64,000 bases of DNA. It comes from Rosa chinensis. Taxonomy: Eukaryota > Streptophyta > Magnoliopsida > Rosales > Rosaceae. The position numbers and the translations under genes are program-made. Of this stretch, positions 20,436-31,948 are shown piece by piece (the first letter of the stretch is position 1; the number at the start of each line of letters is the position of its first letter). The DNA is taken from the NCBI RefSeq assembly GCF_002994745.2, contig NC_037091.1, forward strand, positions 23,565,789 through 23,629,788, in the 5' to 3' direction. The notes under the pieces were generated by a model that was not told the DNA's origin, made no database searches, and saw nothing but the letters and a program-made list of their open reading frames with translations.

Positions 20436-23400
20436 ATGGCAAACCAGAAGCATTTCCTCTGGTTCATCTTCATTGTTTTGTTCATCCCTGGGATCGAGCT
20501 TTCAACGACGAAAGAGGTGATACAAGTACCAGTAGGGGTTGTTCTTAACTTAAATTCCTCAGTGGGAGCTATGGCAGAGAACTGCATGACCATGGCACTT
20601 GATGATTTTTATACTAAGCATGCTCATTATCAAACAAGGCTTTTCTTTCTCACCAGGGATTCAAAGAATGATGTTGTTTCAGCAGCATTTGAAGGTAACA
20701 CACAAAACTCTATTCTCTGCAGCTGTATGTTTTGGGTCACGTCTTTTAATTATTTTTATCTATGAGGTAATCTATTTCTCTCACCAATAATCTATTGAAA
20801 CAGCACAGCACTTGATAAACATTGAAAATGTGAGTGCCATTATCGGACCTCAAAGTTCAGCAGAAGCAAAGTTTGTGATAGAGCTGGGAAGAAGGAATCA
20901 TGTTCCCATTCTTTCGTTTTCTGCCACTAGTCCATCTCTTTCTCCATCCCATAGTTCATTTTTCGTTCGGACAGCTTTTAGTGACTCTGCTCAAGTAGAA
21001 GCCATAGCTGCCATTGTCGGAGCTTATAGATGGTTGGAAGTTGTTCTCATCTATGAAGACACCGAGTATGGAAATAGCTTAATTCCATATTTGGTAGACG
21101 CTTTCCAGCAAGTTGGCGCTCGAGTACCTTATAGAAGTGTCATTCCTCCTCATTATAATGGCACAAAAATTTTAAAGGAGCTTGACCACTTGAAATCAAC
21201 TCGAGCAAGAATATTTTTGGTCCATATGACTGCTTCCCTTGGGTCCAAATTCTTTTTCTTAGCAAGTAAGGCAGGGATGATGACTGAAGGGTATGGATGG
21301 ATTGTTACGGAAGGGTTATCGACTTTATTAGATCCTGTGGGTTCAAGAACCATGGACTCAATGCAAGGTGTAGTGGGGGTAAGGCCATATATAACAATGT
21401 CAAAAGAACTTAAAGACTTCGTGTTGCGAATGAAAAGATTCAGGTTCAGAAAATCAAGCAAGATTACTGGTATAAACCTCTTTGGGTTGTGGGCATATGA
21501 TACAGTTTGGGCATTAGCAATGGCAGTGGAGAAGGTTGGAATAGCAAATTACAGTACCATGATACAAAATGTTAGCACAAGCAGAGTTGATCTTGCAAGT
21601 TTGGGAACTGGTGACAGGGGTCAAAAACTTCTTGAAGCTATCCTAGATTTAAAATTTGAAAACCTCAGTGGGAATTTCCGGTTGGCTAAGGGACAGTTGG
21701 AAGCTTCAACCTTTGAGGTATTTAATGTGATTGGCGGAAAAGAAAGAATAATTGGATATTGGAACCAAATGAAAGGACTTTCCCGAAAGCTGAATGGAGC
21801 AGCAAAGTTGGATGTAAGGAAGACACTCGAGAAACCAATCTGGCCAGGGTACACTACAGACATCCCTCCAACAAAGAAATTAAGGATTGGAGTTCCCTTG
21901 AAAAAAGGTTTTTATGAATTCCTAAAATTCGAAAACAACAATATATCAGGATTCTCTGCTGAGATATTCTTTGCTGCAGAAAAGAAACTGCCATTTTCCC
22001 TTTCATATGAGTTTTCTGCCTTCGCGGGGACTTATGATGATCTTCTTTATCAAATTCATCTTCAGGCAAGTTTTAATTACAAACTATCGAGTTAATTAAT
22101 GATATTGATCATGTCTGCACTCATACTCCTTTATTTTTTGGTTAATGTCTCTTATTTTATTTTATTTTCACGAGTTGAAATGCAGAAATATGATGCTGTG
22201 GTGGGAGACACAACAATTGTAGCTGATCGCTCATTATATGTAGATTTTACGTTGCCTTATTCTGAATCAGGAGTTTCCATGATAGTTTTGACAGAAGATA
22301 GTGAGAGGAATAATCTTTGGATTTTCTTGAAGCCACTAAGCTTGGGTCTTTGGTTGACAACCGGCGTAGCCTTCATATTTACAGGTTTTGTAATATGGCT
22401 TCTTGAGCACCGGGAAAACACCGAGTTCAGAGGTCCTCCACAGAAACAACTTGGCATGATATTCTGGTTCTCCTTTTCAACCCTCGTCTTTGCACACAGT
22501 AAGTTCTCTTGTCCTTGGCAAGCATTTCTGTGAGTTTTTCTCAACAACAGCAAATTAGAATATGTGATTGAAGTCATTGAACATGATTATTTAACAATGT
22601 ATACTAATTAAGATCGATCCTATTTCCAATGTCATAGGAGAGAAAGTGGTGAACAATTGGTCAAGGTTTGTGCTGATTATATGGGTTTTTGTGGTACTGA
22701 TCCTAACACAGAGTTACACTGCAAGCTTAGCCTCGATGTTAACAGTACGGAAGTTGCAGCCTGCATTCACTGATATAAAAGAGATACAAAGAAATGGTTA
22801 CAAAGTAGGATATCAAAATAGTTCCTTTATTAAAGGGTTTCTCATGGAACATTTAAATTTTGATGAGACCCAGTTGGTGCCATTGGTAACCATTCAGGAT
22901 TATCATAACGCACTCTCTAGAGGAAATAAGAATAGAGTTCCTGCCATTTTAGATGAAGTCCCCTACCTCAAGTTGATCCTTAAAAAGAACTGTTCCAAGT
23001 ACACCATGGTTGGACCAACCTACAAAACTGATGGATTTGGCTTTGTGAGTTCTATCTTAATTTGCTTGGATTTTTATTTTCCTGTTAGATAATTTTATCA
23101 ATAAACTAAACATGATATGTACAGTAATGTTAAATGTTTTCTCTTCTTTAGTTTCTTAACATGTCTTCTTACATAACAGGCTTTCCAATCAGGGTCCTCG
23201 CTGGTATCCTACATGTCAAGCGCAATCTTGAACGTGACTCAAGATAAAAATCAGATGGATAAACTTCAGTCGACTTACTTTGATTACTTTGATAACCAAC
23301 CTGCCTGTGAGGATCAAAGTGCCAAAATTTCTTCAGAGGGTCCAAGTCTTGGTGTCTACAGCTTTGGAGGCCTCTTCATCATCGCAGGTGTGGCCTCCAT

Positions 23401-23683
23401 GGTTGCTCTTTTGATGTACATGTATCACTTCCTTTGCTCTCATTGGCCAGCTTTGCGAACAATTAGTTCTTCTGAGAGCAGATTTTGGGAGAAATTGGTT
23501 GAAGTGGCAAAGCATTTTGACAAGAAAGATCTCACTTCACATCAGTTTAAGCGAAGAGAATCAAGAGTACATGCTTTAGACACTCCTGATGAAGGTCTAG
23601 CAGCTGCACCGGCTGCTAATGATATGCAAAACAACTCATGCAGCAGGAACTCACATAATAGTGGAGAACAATCTTGGACATGA
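20436..23683 (+). CDS. Glutamate receptor-like channel GLR-1 (clade II-like), 5 exons, 914 aa
   Basis: A plant ligand-gated, Ca2+-permeable cation channel of plasma or endomembranes, opened by amino acids in characterised relatives. Exons: 20436-20694, 20804-22065, 22186-22498, 22638-23044, 23180-23683. All phases agree. The ATG at 20436 has context ACCATGG. Residues 1-24 are a signal peptide. The amino-terminal ANF_receptor domain follows (about 25-400, with SAIIGPQSS and IYEDTEYGNS), then the S1 lobe (about 440-550, YDAVVGDTTI, PYSESGV), M1 about 560-582, pore loop about 597-612 (FWFSFSTLVFAHR), M3 about 622-646 with SYTASLASMLTV, the S2 lobe, M4 about 805-833 and a short C-tail. S1 lacks roughly 15 residues that GLR-2 has before GTYDDLLYQI, and FSAEIF replaces FSYDVF. 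Intron 2 uses a GC donor. Length is normal for the family. Function is inferred, but the gene looks intact. Confidence 0.93.
22066..22185 (+). other. GC-AG intron (intron 2 of GLR-1)
   Basis: The exon 2 end reads CTTCAG|GCAAGT and the intron ends GAAATGCAG. This is the classic strong context for the rare GC donor. The equivalent intron of GLR-2 (58048-58146) uses GTGAGT. Using the GC joins IHLQ to KYDAVVG in phase 0, whereas the exon 2 frame otherwise runs to a stop at 22095. Confidence 0.85.
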
Positions 23684-24086
23684 ATAAAAATGAAAATCTT
23701 TCATCCAGGCATTGGGATTCATCTATGCCTGTACTTGACTCATCATAAGCTATCATTCATTTCTGTTGTAAATGTAATGGAAATTTCTCAGTTTCCTCGT
23801 ATTTATTCTGTCCAAGTGTTTTGAACCATTGAACATTTTAGTCAGAATTTAGTTTCTACTTGTTGGAATTTTGGTGTCTCCTCTTGACTTGTGGAACTAC
23901 AAGCAAAAACATCAGTACATGCATGTGGATTTTCTTCCATAATTCCAGCCCCAAAACACCAGGTGTTGCCAATTCTTTCGGAATTTGTATTTGCCAATTT
24001 TTTCTGTCTCCCCTGCCTCCTAATTCAAACTAGCCCTTCCTGGACCAATGGAGCTCTAGGCCCCCTTGATGGTACGTTTGTACAGA
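23684..24086 (+). other. 3' flank of GLR-1
   Basis: T-rich sequence with several AATGTAATGG-type motifs that could act as plant polyadenylation signals (near 23770). A 72-aa frame at 23891-24109 has no domain and runs into a transposon. Confidence 0.4.
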
Positions 24087-25021
24087 CAATGGCAGAGCTA
24101 GGATTTTAAAATAGGGTGGGCTAAAAAAAAATATTTTCTTAAAAGTTTACTAATGCTTTCAAATTATTTTTTTTCTTAAGTTTTACAAGTAATATGTTTT
24201 ATTTTTTTCTTAAATTAAACTACATTATATATTAAATAATCAAATAGTTAAATGACCCCAAAAATCAACATTATAACTTGTGATAGAAATTCGATAACAA
24301 AAGTTTAAGACAAAAGAACACACCTACTCAAATTGTACCCCGCGCCCTTAAATAGAAGCAAAAATCTTTAATTATTGAATATGTATTATAATTCTCAGTT
24401 GGCTATTTTTCAAACCTAATTTACCAAAAAAAAAAAAAACACAAATTTTTTATGCAACTATATATGCCTCTTAAAGCATAATACAAAATAAAATAAAATC
24501 AAATACTTCAAGCAAATAAGAGAAGAGGCTTTGTTAGCCAAAATTGAAAATTTTAACAGATTTAAGACTGAAATATTTGAAAATTTTGAGAATAAATTAA
24601 ATCAGAAGGATAAATAAGACAATTATAAAATAAATTTTTATTAAGAAAATTAAAAAGAAATGATTCCACAACTCCCACTTTTCTCTCCCACTATTTTCTC
24701 TCTGCAATAACTACCACTGAATCTACTTTTTCTGCAATAACTACCAGTGAATCTATTTCTTCTACAATAACTACCCACCCTTTTAAAAATAAAAAAATAA
24801 AAAAAAATAAAAAAAATTTGTACACATGCAGAACATGTGATTGCAAACTAATGTATGACTAAAACAAGAAAAGAAATAACATATGAGCTAAGTTTAGAAA
24901 TTTGAGGTAGGTGAATTTTTAATATTTAATCCGTTAAACCATAATTAAGCTACAAATTTATGTTTTTTCAAAATTTGGGGTGGACTGTAACCCAACGGAG
25001 CCCTGTGTAGTTACGCCTTTG
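24087..25021. mobile_element. hAT-like MITE, 935 bp
   Basis: The left end CAATGGCAGAGCTAGG and right end GTAGTTACGCCTTTG form an imperfect inverted repeat of the CAGTGGCGGAGCC type common in plant hAT elements. A perfect 8-bp duplication TGTACAGA flanks it (24079-24086 and 25022-25029). The interior is AT-rich with poly-A runs and no transposase. Confidence 0.78.
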
Positions 25022-25149
25022 TGTACAGAGGCGAGGTGACCCTCCACGTCAACTCTTTTTGGCCACCAACACCTCCATTTCAAACTTTGTCTGGTATATA
25101 CGTGACAAAGATTTTTATTTTTTTTTTGTCTCATATAACATTGGTAGTT

Positions 25150-26281
25150 GCTTGTTCTCTCCCATTTTTTGTTTTTTCCTCTCATAGGACATTGTCAATT
25201 TGTCATTATATGTGTGTGTATATATTTTTGGTCAACATATATATATATTCATGTCAACAATTTCTGGGTCTAATTAGGCTGCTATCTTTGGTCTTCAGAA
25301 TGAGCGTCAGATCCCAAAGACTGGTGAAAACAAAAACCCAACAACACGTCCAATTTGGTGATGAATTGATGATAGTTGATTAATTGATTACTGTGGTCTA
25401 CATCAGTCTGAACTCTACTTGGTTCACTAGGTTCGGTGCATGAGAAACGTGTATATCGTTAAGAGGTACCTTATCTCCTTCTGGAATGTTCCTTTATCAA
25501 TATTACCGAAATTGAAATTACTTCTTTGAAAATATGTTTTCTTTGTTTACCTTACTGGCTCTTTACATCATATATTTTAATTTCAATTATTAAATTTATT
25601 TATCTAACCCATTTTTCTTTTCAGAAATATCTTTATAAGATATATTCAATTAAAAAAGATTTTTTTTAAACTTAAATTTCTCATTTAATTTATACCAATA
25701 AAAAAACTAAAATATATTAAAGTTTCCTTATAAAATCATAATCAGATTTACTTCCTTTATTTATTATTATTTTTTTTTCAATTTCAATGTTCGTCTGTTT
25801 CAATTTATGTCAAAATATTAGTAAGTTAATAACTATGAGCAATGAAAAAGAGATTGATTTTTTTTTTTGTATTTTAAATTTTTCACTTTCGGTGTTCACA
25901 AAGGGTACTGCAAAGATTTTGATGAAGTTCACACTAATGGATTTATGAATTGAATAATGAATTAACGATGAGAAGGCAAAACAAAAGACAAAAAATAGTA
26001 ATAAATTCACATTTGGATGGAGAAAATGAAGATTAATATTATCTAATGAGAAATTAAGTGGTATTTGTATTTAATTAATTGGTTATGTATTTATTTTTCC
26101 TTACCTATTTGAATTTTAGAAAATTAGTATACTTATTAGTCATTTTGCACTTGGGTAATATAGTCTTTTAATAATTTAAATGATTGTAGGGTGAACTAAG
26201 AAAATGTTAGGGTGGCAATAGCCGCACCCTTTGCATTAACCAACTTCCATATGCCAAGTACTTTAGAGGCCATATAGATGG
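25150..26281 (+). other. Orphan copy of a GLR upstream region
   Basis: From about 25226 the text runs parallel to the DNA upstream of GLR-2 (55680-56055): GGTCAACATAT, TTCTGGGTC, GCTGCTATCTTTGGTCTTCA, AACAACACGTCCAATTT, CTGTGGTCTACATCAGT, CCTTCTGG, AATGTTCCTTTATCAAT. After an AT-rich insertion at about 25570-26225, similarity resumes at 26243-26281 (CAACTTCCATATGCCAAGTA, CCATATAGATGG), which in GLR-2 lies about 80 bp before the ATG. The similarity is cut exactly where LTR A begins. No GLR exons follow, so a further cluster member was probably displaced or deleted. Confidence 0.82.
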
Positions 26282-26959
26282 TGTTTGAGCCCAAAAGTAC
26301 TTTTGGCAAGATCCCTTTAGGGGATTTAGCGTAGCGGGCCGATTTCTACGACCCAAAAATAAGCCTACTTGGGTTTGGGTTACAGCTTCACCCATTCCAA
26401 GATCCATAAGGAAAACGAACCCTTTTTGGAATCAAGTAGCAGAGATTGAATAGGAAACTTCAATCAATAAATCTTTATATGGCAAGGAACAGTCGAAACC
26501 CTAGGGTATAAATACCAGGTTTCAAGGACACAACAAGACACAACTCTTCAATCAATCAAACAGATTATCAAAGCCTCTCCGGAGCAAACCTACCTGCGAC
26601 CTAGTTGCAAACTAGCGAAGCAAGGGTAACGCCCTCGCAACCCAACGAAGCTAAAGATACGCTTTAGCGCAACCCGTGCTTTCTCCAAACTTCCCGGTGA
26701 TTGCTCTGCTCAACCTACAACGTTGAGTATCGATTCGGTGACGCGAAGAGATCACACACCACAAGTCCTTATCTGTAAGGCAGAAGTCCTTGTCCCAAAG
26801 GCATAGAGAAGAACCTTGTGACGAGGTTGGTCCTCTCCTCGTCCACAACGCTTGATTCAGAAGTCAGGTCAAGGGACCCCCCGACGATTGCACCCCACGG
26901 CGCTGGCACGCCCGCAATCACATCAGCAAAAGAGACAGTTTTCATTTTGAGACCAAACA
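26282..26959 (+). repeat. 5' LTR of retrotransposon A
   Basis: TG...CA block of 678 bp, starting TGTTTGAGCCCAAAAGT and ending GACCAAACA, immediately followed by a primer-binding-type motif. A TATA element, GGGTATAAATACC, at about 26500 gives + strand orientation. The same family occurs as the solo LTR at 51656-52906 on the other strand (start TGTTTGAACCCAAAATG; shared AGAAGTCAGGTCA and GCTGGCACGCCC). The left target site is GATGG. Its partner is lost. Confidence 0.85.
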
Positions 26960-26981
26960 TTTTGGCACACCCGGTGGGACC
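26960..26981 (+). other. Primer binding region of retrotransposon A
   Basis: TTTTGGCACACCCGGTGGGA directly after the LTR. This is the usual start of the interior in a large group of plant LTR elements. Confidence 0.65.
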
Positions 26982-29556
26982 TCAATAGCGTTTCTTTGCG
27001 ATCTTAACCATTGGGAAGTCAAGCGCAAACCCTTACCAAAAGGTTTACGCTAACTGCCTAAAGCACAAGACCTCCAGTTACAGGCCGCACTCGTGTGTAG
27101 ACTGTCGTGGTCTCTCCGAAGAACAGTTAGTCCAAAGATTTTCTCCCTACCCTCCGTTGACCGAGATGACAACCGAGCAAGGAGGAAATCGACAGCATGC
27201 TACTGAAAGCGAGAAAGTTCCCACCGCCCAGCCTAATGAGGTTGACAATGTGTCTACCATCACCCAGGTAGCCGCGAGCGCGGTTACAACTATTAACTTT
27301 GTGCCTATTCCTGTCCCAGAGAATGCGACCATAGAAGAGAGATTGGATATCCTTCAACAGAACTGTGCTGCATACCATGACAAGATGGAAAAAGCCCTTG
27401 CGGAGGACTGCCGACGACTTGATGAGTTCACTACCTCGGTTAAGAAGCTTGAGCTAGGGGCACAACAAACACAAGGGCAATTGGATGGCATGAACCGAAA
27501 AATGCAGGAGAACCACTGTCACACCCCGAATTTTGAATAACAAATTCAAATTCGAAACATGAATAAAAACTAATGCAAATAACGTCCTGAATTTTTTTTT
27601 CTTTAAGACTAACATCCCACAAAACAAATTACAAACCTCGATTCAAACTATCTCTCGAGTCGATTATTACAAACCAACATAAATAAAATGTTAAGTCCGA
27701 AAGAGTCTACAACACACCAAAATAGGTTAAGTGCAGCACTTAACACCGATGTCCTACTCCGCTCGATCTCCACCTTGATACTCCTGACCTGTAGGGTTAT
27801 CCGCTACACCGTTTGAATAGTGTACCGAGATTGCAAACACAAAACCCGGTAAGCTTTTTGCAAAGCTCATGAGTAAATAAGAAATGAACGGTTGATTTAT
27901 TAAATCACAATTTTTTTAATTCAAGTAAATCAATCCAACAATCTGAACACACACAACAACCCCAACAATTTAATCATCAACCCAACTCACGTGGCACAAA
28001 GTACTCACAATGCAATAACCTAGTTACCACCATGACCGTACTCCCACAACAGATTAGAGCTCTATCTAAATCGTTACCTGTCACCTTGGCCCAGGTGCAA
28101 GCATCCGATATACTTCGGTTAATACTATAACCGTCGGACTTTGGGCATTTTTGCCAGCAGAACAAAAATACTTCGTTTATCACAATAATAACCGTCGAAC
28201 TTTAGACATTTCTGCCCTCAGAACAAAACACTCTGGTTATTATAACCATCGAACTTTGGACGATTCAGTCCGCAGAACAAAATATAAACAAAATCCCACC
28301 CGATTCACAATATCACGTCTCCACCCAAATCATACTCACAACAATACCAATTATCATAAAATTCATGGCAAATAAATCTTTCATTCAAGTATAAAAACGA
28401 AATCCTCAAAAACCACATATTTTAATGTCACACCATTCCGTATAAAATCACGTAAATATATATATATATATACGTAATCATCCACTCAGGAATGATCACT
28501 AATACCAACTATAGTTCATACGTAGTAAAACCAAGAAATTCATTTTCTTATATACTTTAAATCTCATTTTCTTAAAACCATTTTCTCACACATAACAATT
28601 AATTGTGCAATAAGGAAATTCGGTTCGTAAATGAACCATGTGAGATTTACTCACCCCCAATCCAGATGTGTCTTCTCAACAGCTTAAAATACGGTTCACA
28701 GTCGTCCGCCCACTCAACCGTTAATCACCTAACCAAATACGATACTTTACTTAGCGTACAATTCAAAAACGCACTTATATGAAGATCCAACGGTCGGATC
28801 TTCACCCGTGACCACAAAAAGTCTTCGGGACAGTCCAACGATCATTATATCAAAACCACAAGTCTATCGGACGGTCTGAATCTTCACAGATCACAAATCA
28901 AACGATAGAAATCTATCGAAATCGTAAAATTCATAACTAAATCATACGATATCCAAAATTCACATGCTATATATCAAAATGATTGTATGAACATGTAGAA
29001 CATAGAAATGGGCAGAAACTGCCATTGGAACCCCCGGAGGTGGCCGGAAAAGGCCGCCGAAGTTAGGGACAGAGCCGCCGACAACCACCGCCAATGGAGT
29101 CAAGGCCGAGCTGTTCATCTTCGTTTCATCATTTTGAGCAACTTTCATAACTAGCACGAAGTTAGAAAACGAGTGGAAGTGCTCGAAAATTACCAAAACA
29201 GTTGAAGTGGCCAGATTTTTTTTGCAGAAACCGGTGAGAGCTTCGACGAGCATGAAAACGTTCACCTCAGGTTCGGGGCTTTTGGAAGCTTGATCAGAAA
29301 CTCAAGGGGAGTTCAACAAGCTAAGAATCTCAAAGATTGGTGGCCTAGAACTCAGGATATTCCCTTCGCACCCCAAGTCAGCCGGAAAGGAAAAACGTGC
29401 TGCCGCGGTCGCCACAAGCCACAAGATGGCACAAGGCTGCCACAGGAAGCTGCGTGAGGTTGAGGCGAAGCCGTGGGAGGTGGTTTGGTGGCCGGAGGAG
29501 GGAGAACTCGGCTGGAGAAACTTTGCTCTGTTTTTTTTGTATTCGGCTTGGGTGTG

Positions 29557-29559
29557 CGC

Positions 29560-29633
<74 letters not shown>
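29557..29633. repeat. GA microsatellite in LTR B
   Basis: Roughly 38 GA units with a few interruptions. The Arg-Glu frames on + and Ser-Leu frames on - across it are not genes. Confidence 0.95.
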
Positions 29634-29956
29634 AAGCTCAGGTTTCTTTTCTGATTTTTCTGATTTTTTTGAGGAATTTCCAAAAATGGCAACCTATATA
29701 TACTTGAAATTGAAACTTTTCCAAATGCCATAACTTCTTCATAGGAACTCCAATTCTTGCGTTCTGCATATGCACGAACTCGTATCGACGAGCTCTATGA
29801 CTTTCATGAAGAAAGTTTTCCCAAATTCTGTACGTACTAAAAGGGAGCTCTATGATTTTAGTGACCCCCCCTAAATAACGTTTGTTTTGAAAATAAACTC
29901 ATTCGAAACCAAATTTCTCATACAACGTCATACGAATCATGCCCACAATTCCTAAT

Positions 29957-31932
29957 TGATACGCTAAAATTAAGCGCTCAACTTAACCCTGCAAGATGTA
30001 GTCGTTAGAAATATAGAGTAAGCAAGGATCGTTCAAGATGGGGATTGAGGGTAACAAATTAATCACACAAAATAAAAACAAACTAATTTAAACTAACTAA
30101 AATACAAATCAAACAAATAAAATCTGAAACTAAACAAAACAAAAACGTCAAATACTAGAAAAGAGAGAAAAAAATGGCAGGAAACAGAAGGGGATGGAAA
30201 GGGGCTCTGCAATCCTAAGGTGAAACAAATTTGGGGTTTTTGAGTTCAACGAAAATAAAAGAAAAATAAGAAAGGGAAAACGATTTTAGGGTTTGAAAAA
30301 CAATATGGAGAAAACGTTAGAGACTCGGAAATCCACCACCAATTATTTTTTAACAATGTTAAGTCAACCTAGTTTCAATTACTAAGGCATGAACAGAAAC
30401 CAACCAAGAAACAAGTCGGAGTAGATCAAGTCCCTTATTAATGTTTCCCTAATTACCTAGTCTACGTGAACGCACAATAGCTAAGCCTATCAAACATGCA
30501 ATCAAGGTATAGAACGCTATCCTATCAACAACACATATAGTGTCAACACATTTCAAGCATTAAGATCTCATGGAAACGATTGATTATAGAGTTGCAGTCT
30601 AGTGTGGAACGCCTACCTAGCATGCTCTTCTAGTTGTTTAAAACATCAGCTTTTGTCCAAAGCCTTGCATACTTGTGGATTAGAAAACAAGACGATTTGG
30701 TGAATTATTTTCTAAACCTAGCTCCAATTACATGCATAAATCCTATGTTCGCGACCATAAAACATACACATGCAAAAGTTTTCAATCAAGCAGAAATAAA
30801 CAACCAATTCACACCAAAGATCAAGAAACTAGATTTAAACAAACATATGTTCTACATAATTGGGGCTTCAAACCTCGCCCCTAACAAAAAGAATGTTAGT
30901 TACACATTGTTTTGAAAACCAAAATAAAACAAATAGAGAAAAAGAAGAAAAGATGATGGCGGATGAATAAGAAAGAGAGATGGAAGAGAAGGTGAAAGGC
31001 GTGGTCGTCTTCAACGTGTGCAAAAGCTCAATATATATAGGAGAAGTGCAGCCCTAGTTTCCTTTTCCAATTCTGCTTTGAAAGCCTCCCCTAGTTGCTT
31101 GAGGATTCCATTAATTGGTGCACAATTAAATGATTTTCAAGCCTTAGTAATCTTCCCAAAATCTTGAGAAATCATTCTAGGACTCTCCTTGATATTTGCA
31201 GCAGCAATAACCTTCCAAAAATGCCCAAGAAATCCGTCCATAGAAGATTTCTGCCAAACTATCCTGTTTTGACTAGGATTCAATTTCTGTCTCTGAAGCT
31301 TCTTTCTTGGACAAGGAACGACTTCGTCTTGACACAATTATGGATGGTTCTTGACTCCCACGTGCTCTATGACATCATAAATTCTATAATGATCAATAAT
31401 ATTCTGGAAAAACTCCAAGAAAATCGCCGGAAAAGATCTCCCAAAAAGCTTCGTGAAAAGCTGACAGTTTCTGCCTTATTGGGAAGCCTTCTTTGAGCTT
31501 GATTTCCCACTGCCTCGTTGACACTTCTGACCCGTTATTTGGCTCTTGTTCAAGTAAAACATCATGTATTCAAGGATTTCTGGCCCTTTCTGTAAATTTG
31601 AGTCTGTAAGAATGCAAGCATTGCTCCTCAAAACCGTTCCCAGAAAGCTGATTCTGAAACTGCAGTTTTCTGCTTTGCAGCAACTGTTTTGCACAACGAT
31701 TTCCGTGGACTTTCCTTGTAGTTTCTGGCCAAATGGTTGATCAAAATTAGTCCTCTCCATCATTAATTCATGTTCCAAGGCACCATTGCTCCCTTTCTGC
31801 TCCTATCTCTCTTGAACTACTTCACGAACTACCTAAAAAGAAAACAAAGTTAAAACTGACTTTTTAAAGGAAATAACTAAGAAAAGTGTAAAGGATTGCA
31901 CTTTGTATTTATCGCATTTTATGCTCCTATCA
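29957..31932 (-). repeat. 3' LTR of element C
   Basis: 1976 bp, adjoining the polypurine tract at its right. It matches 41760-43725 almost throughout, with scattered substitutions and a few small indels. The 93-aa and 110-aa frames inside are shared by both LTRs, are not conserved as coding sequence and are not genes. Confidence 0.92.
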
Positions 31933-31948
31933 AATTCCCCCACACTTA

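Noticed and set aside
29397..29733. Frames of 85-117 aa across the GA microsatellite
   Set aside because: Arg-Glu and Ser-Leu runs are translations of (GA)n; the rest is LTR text.
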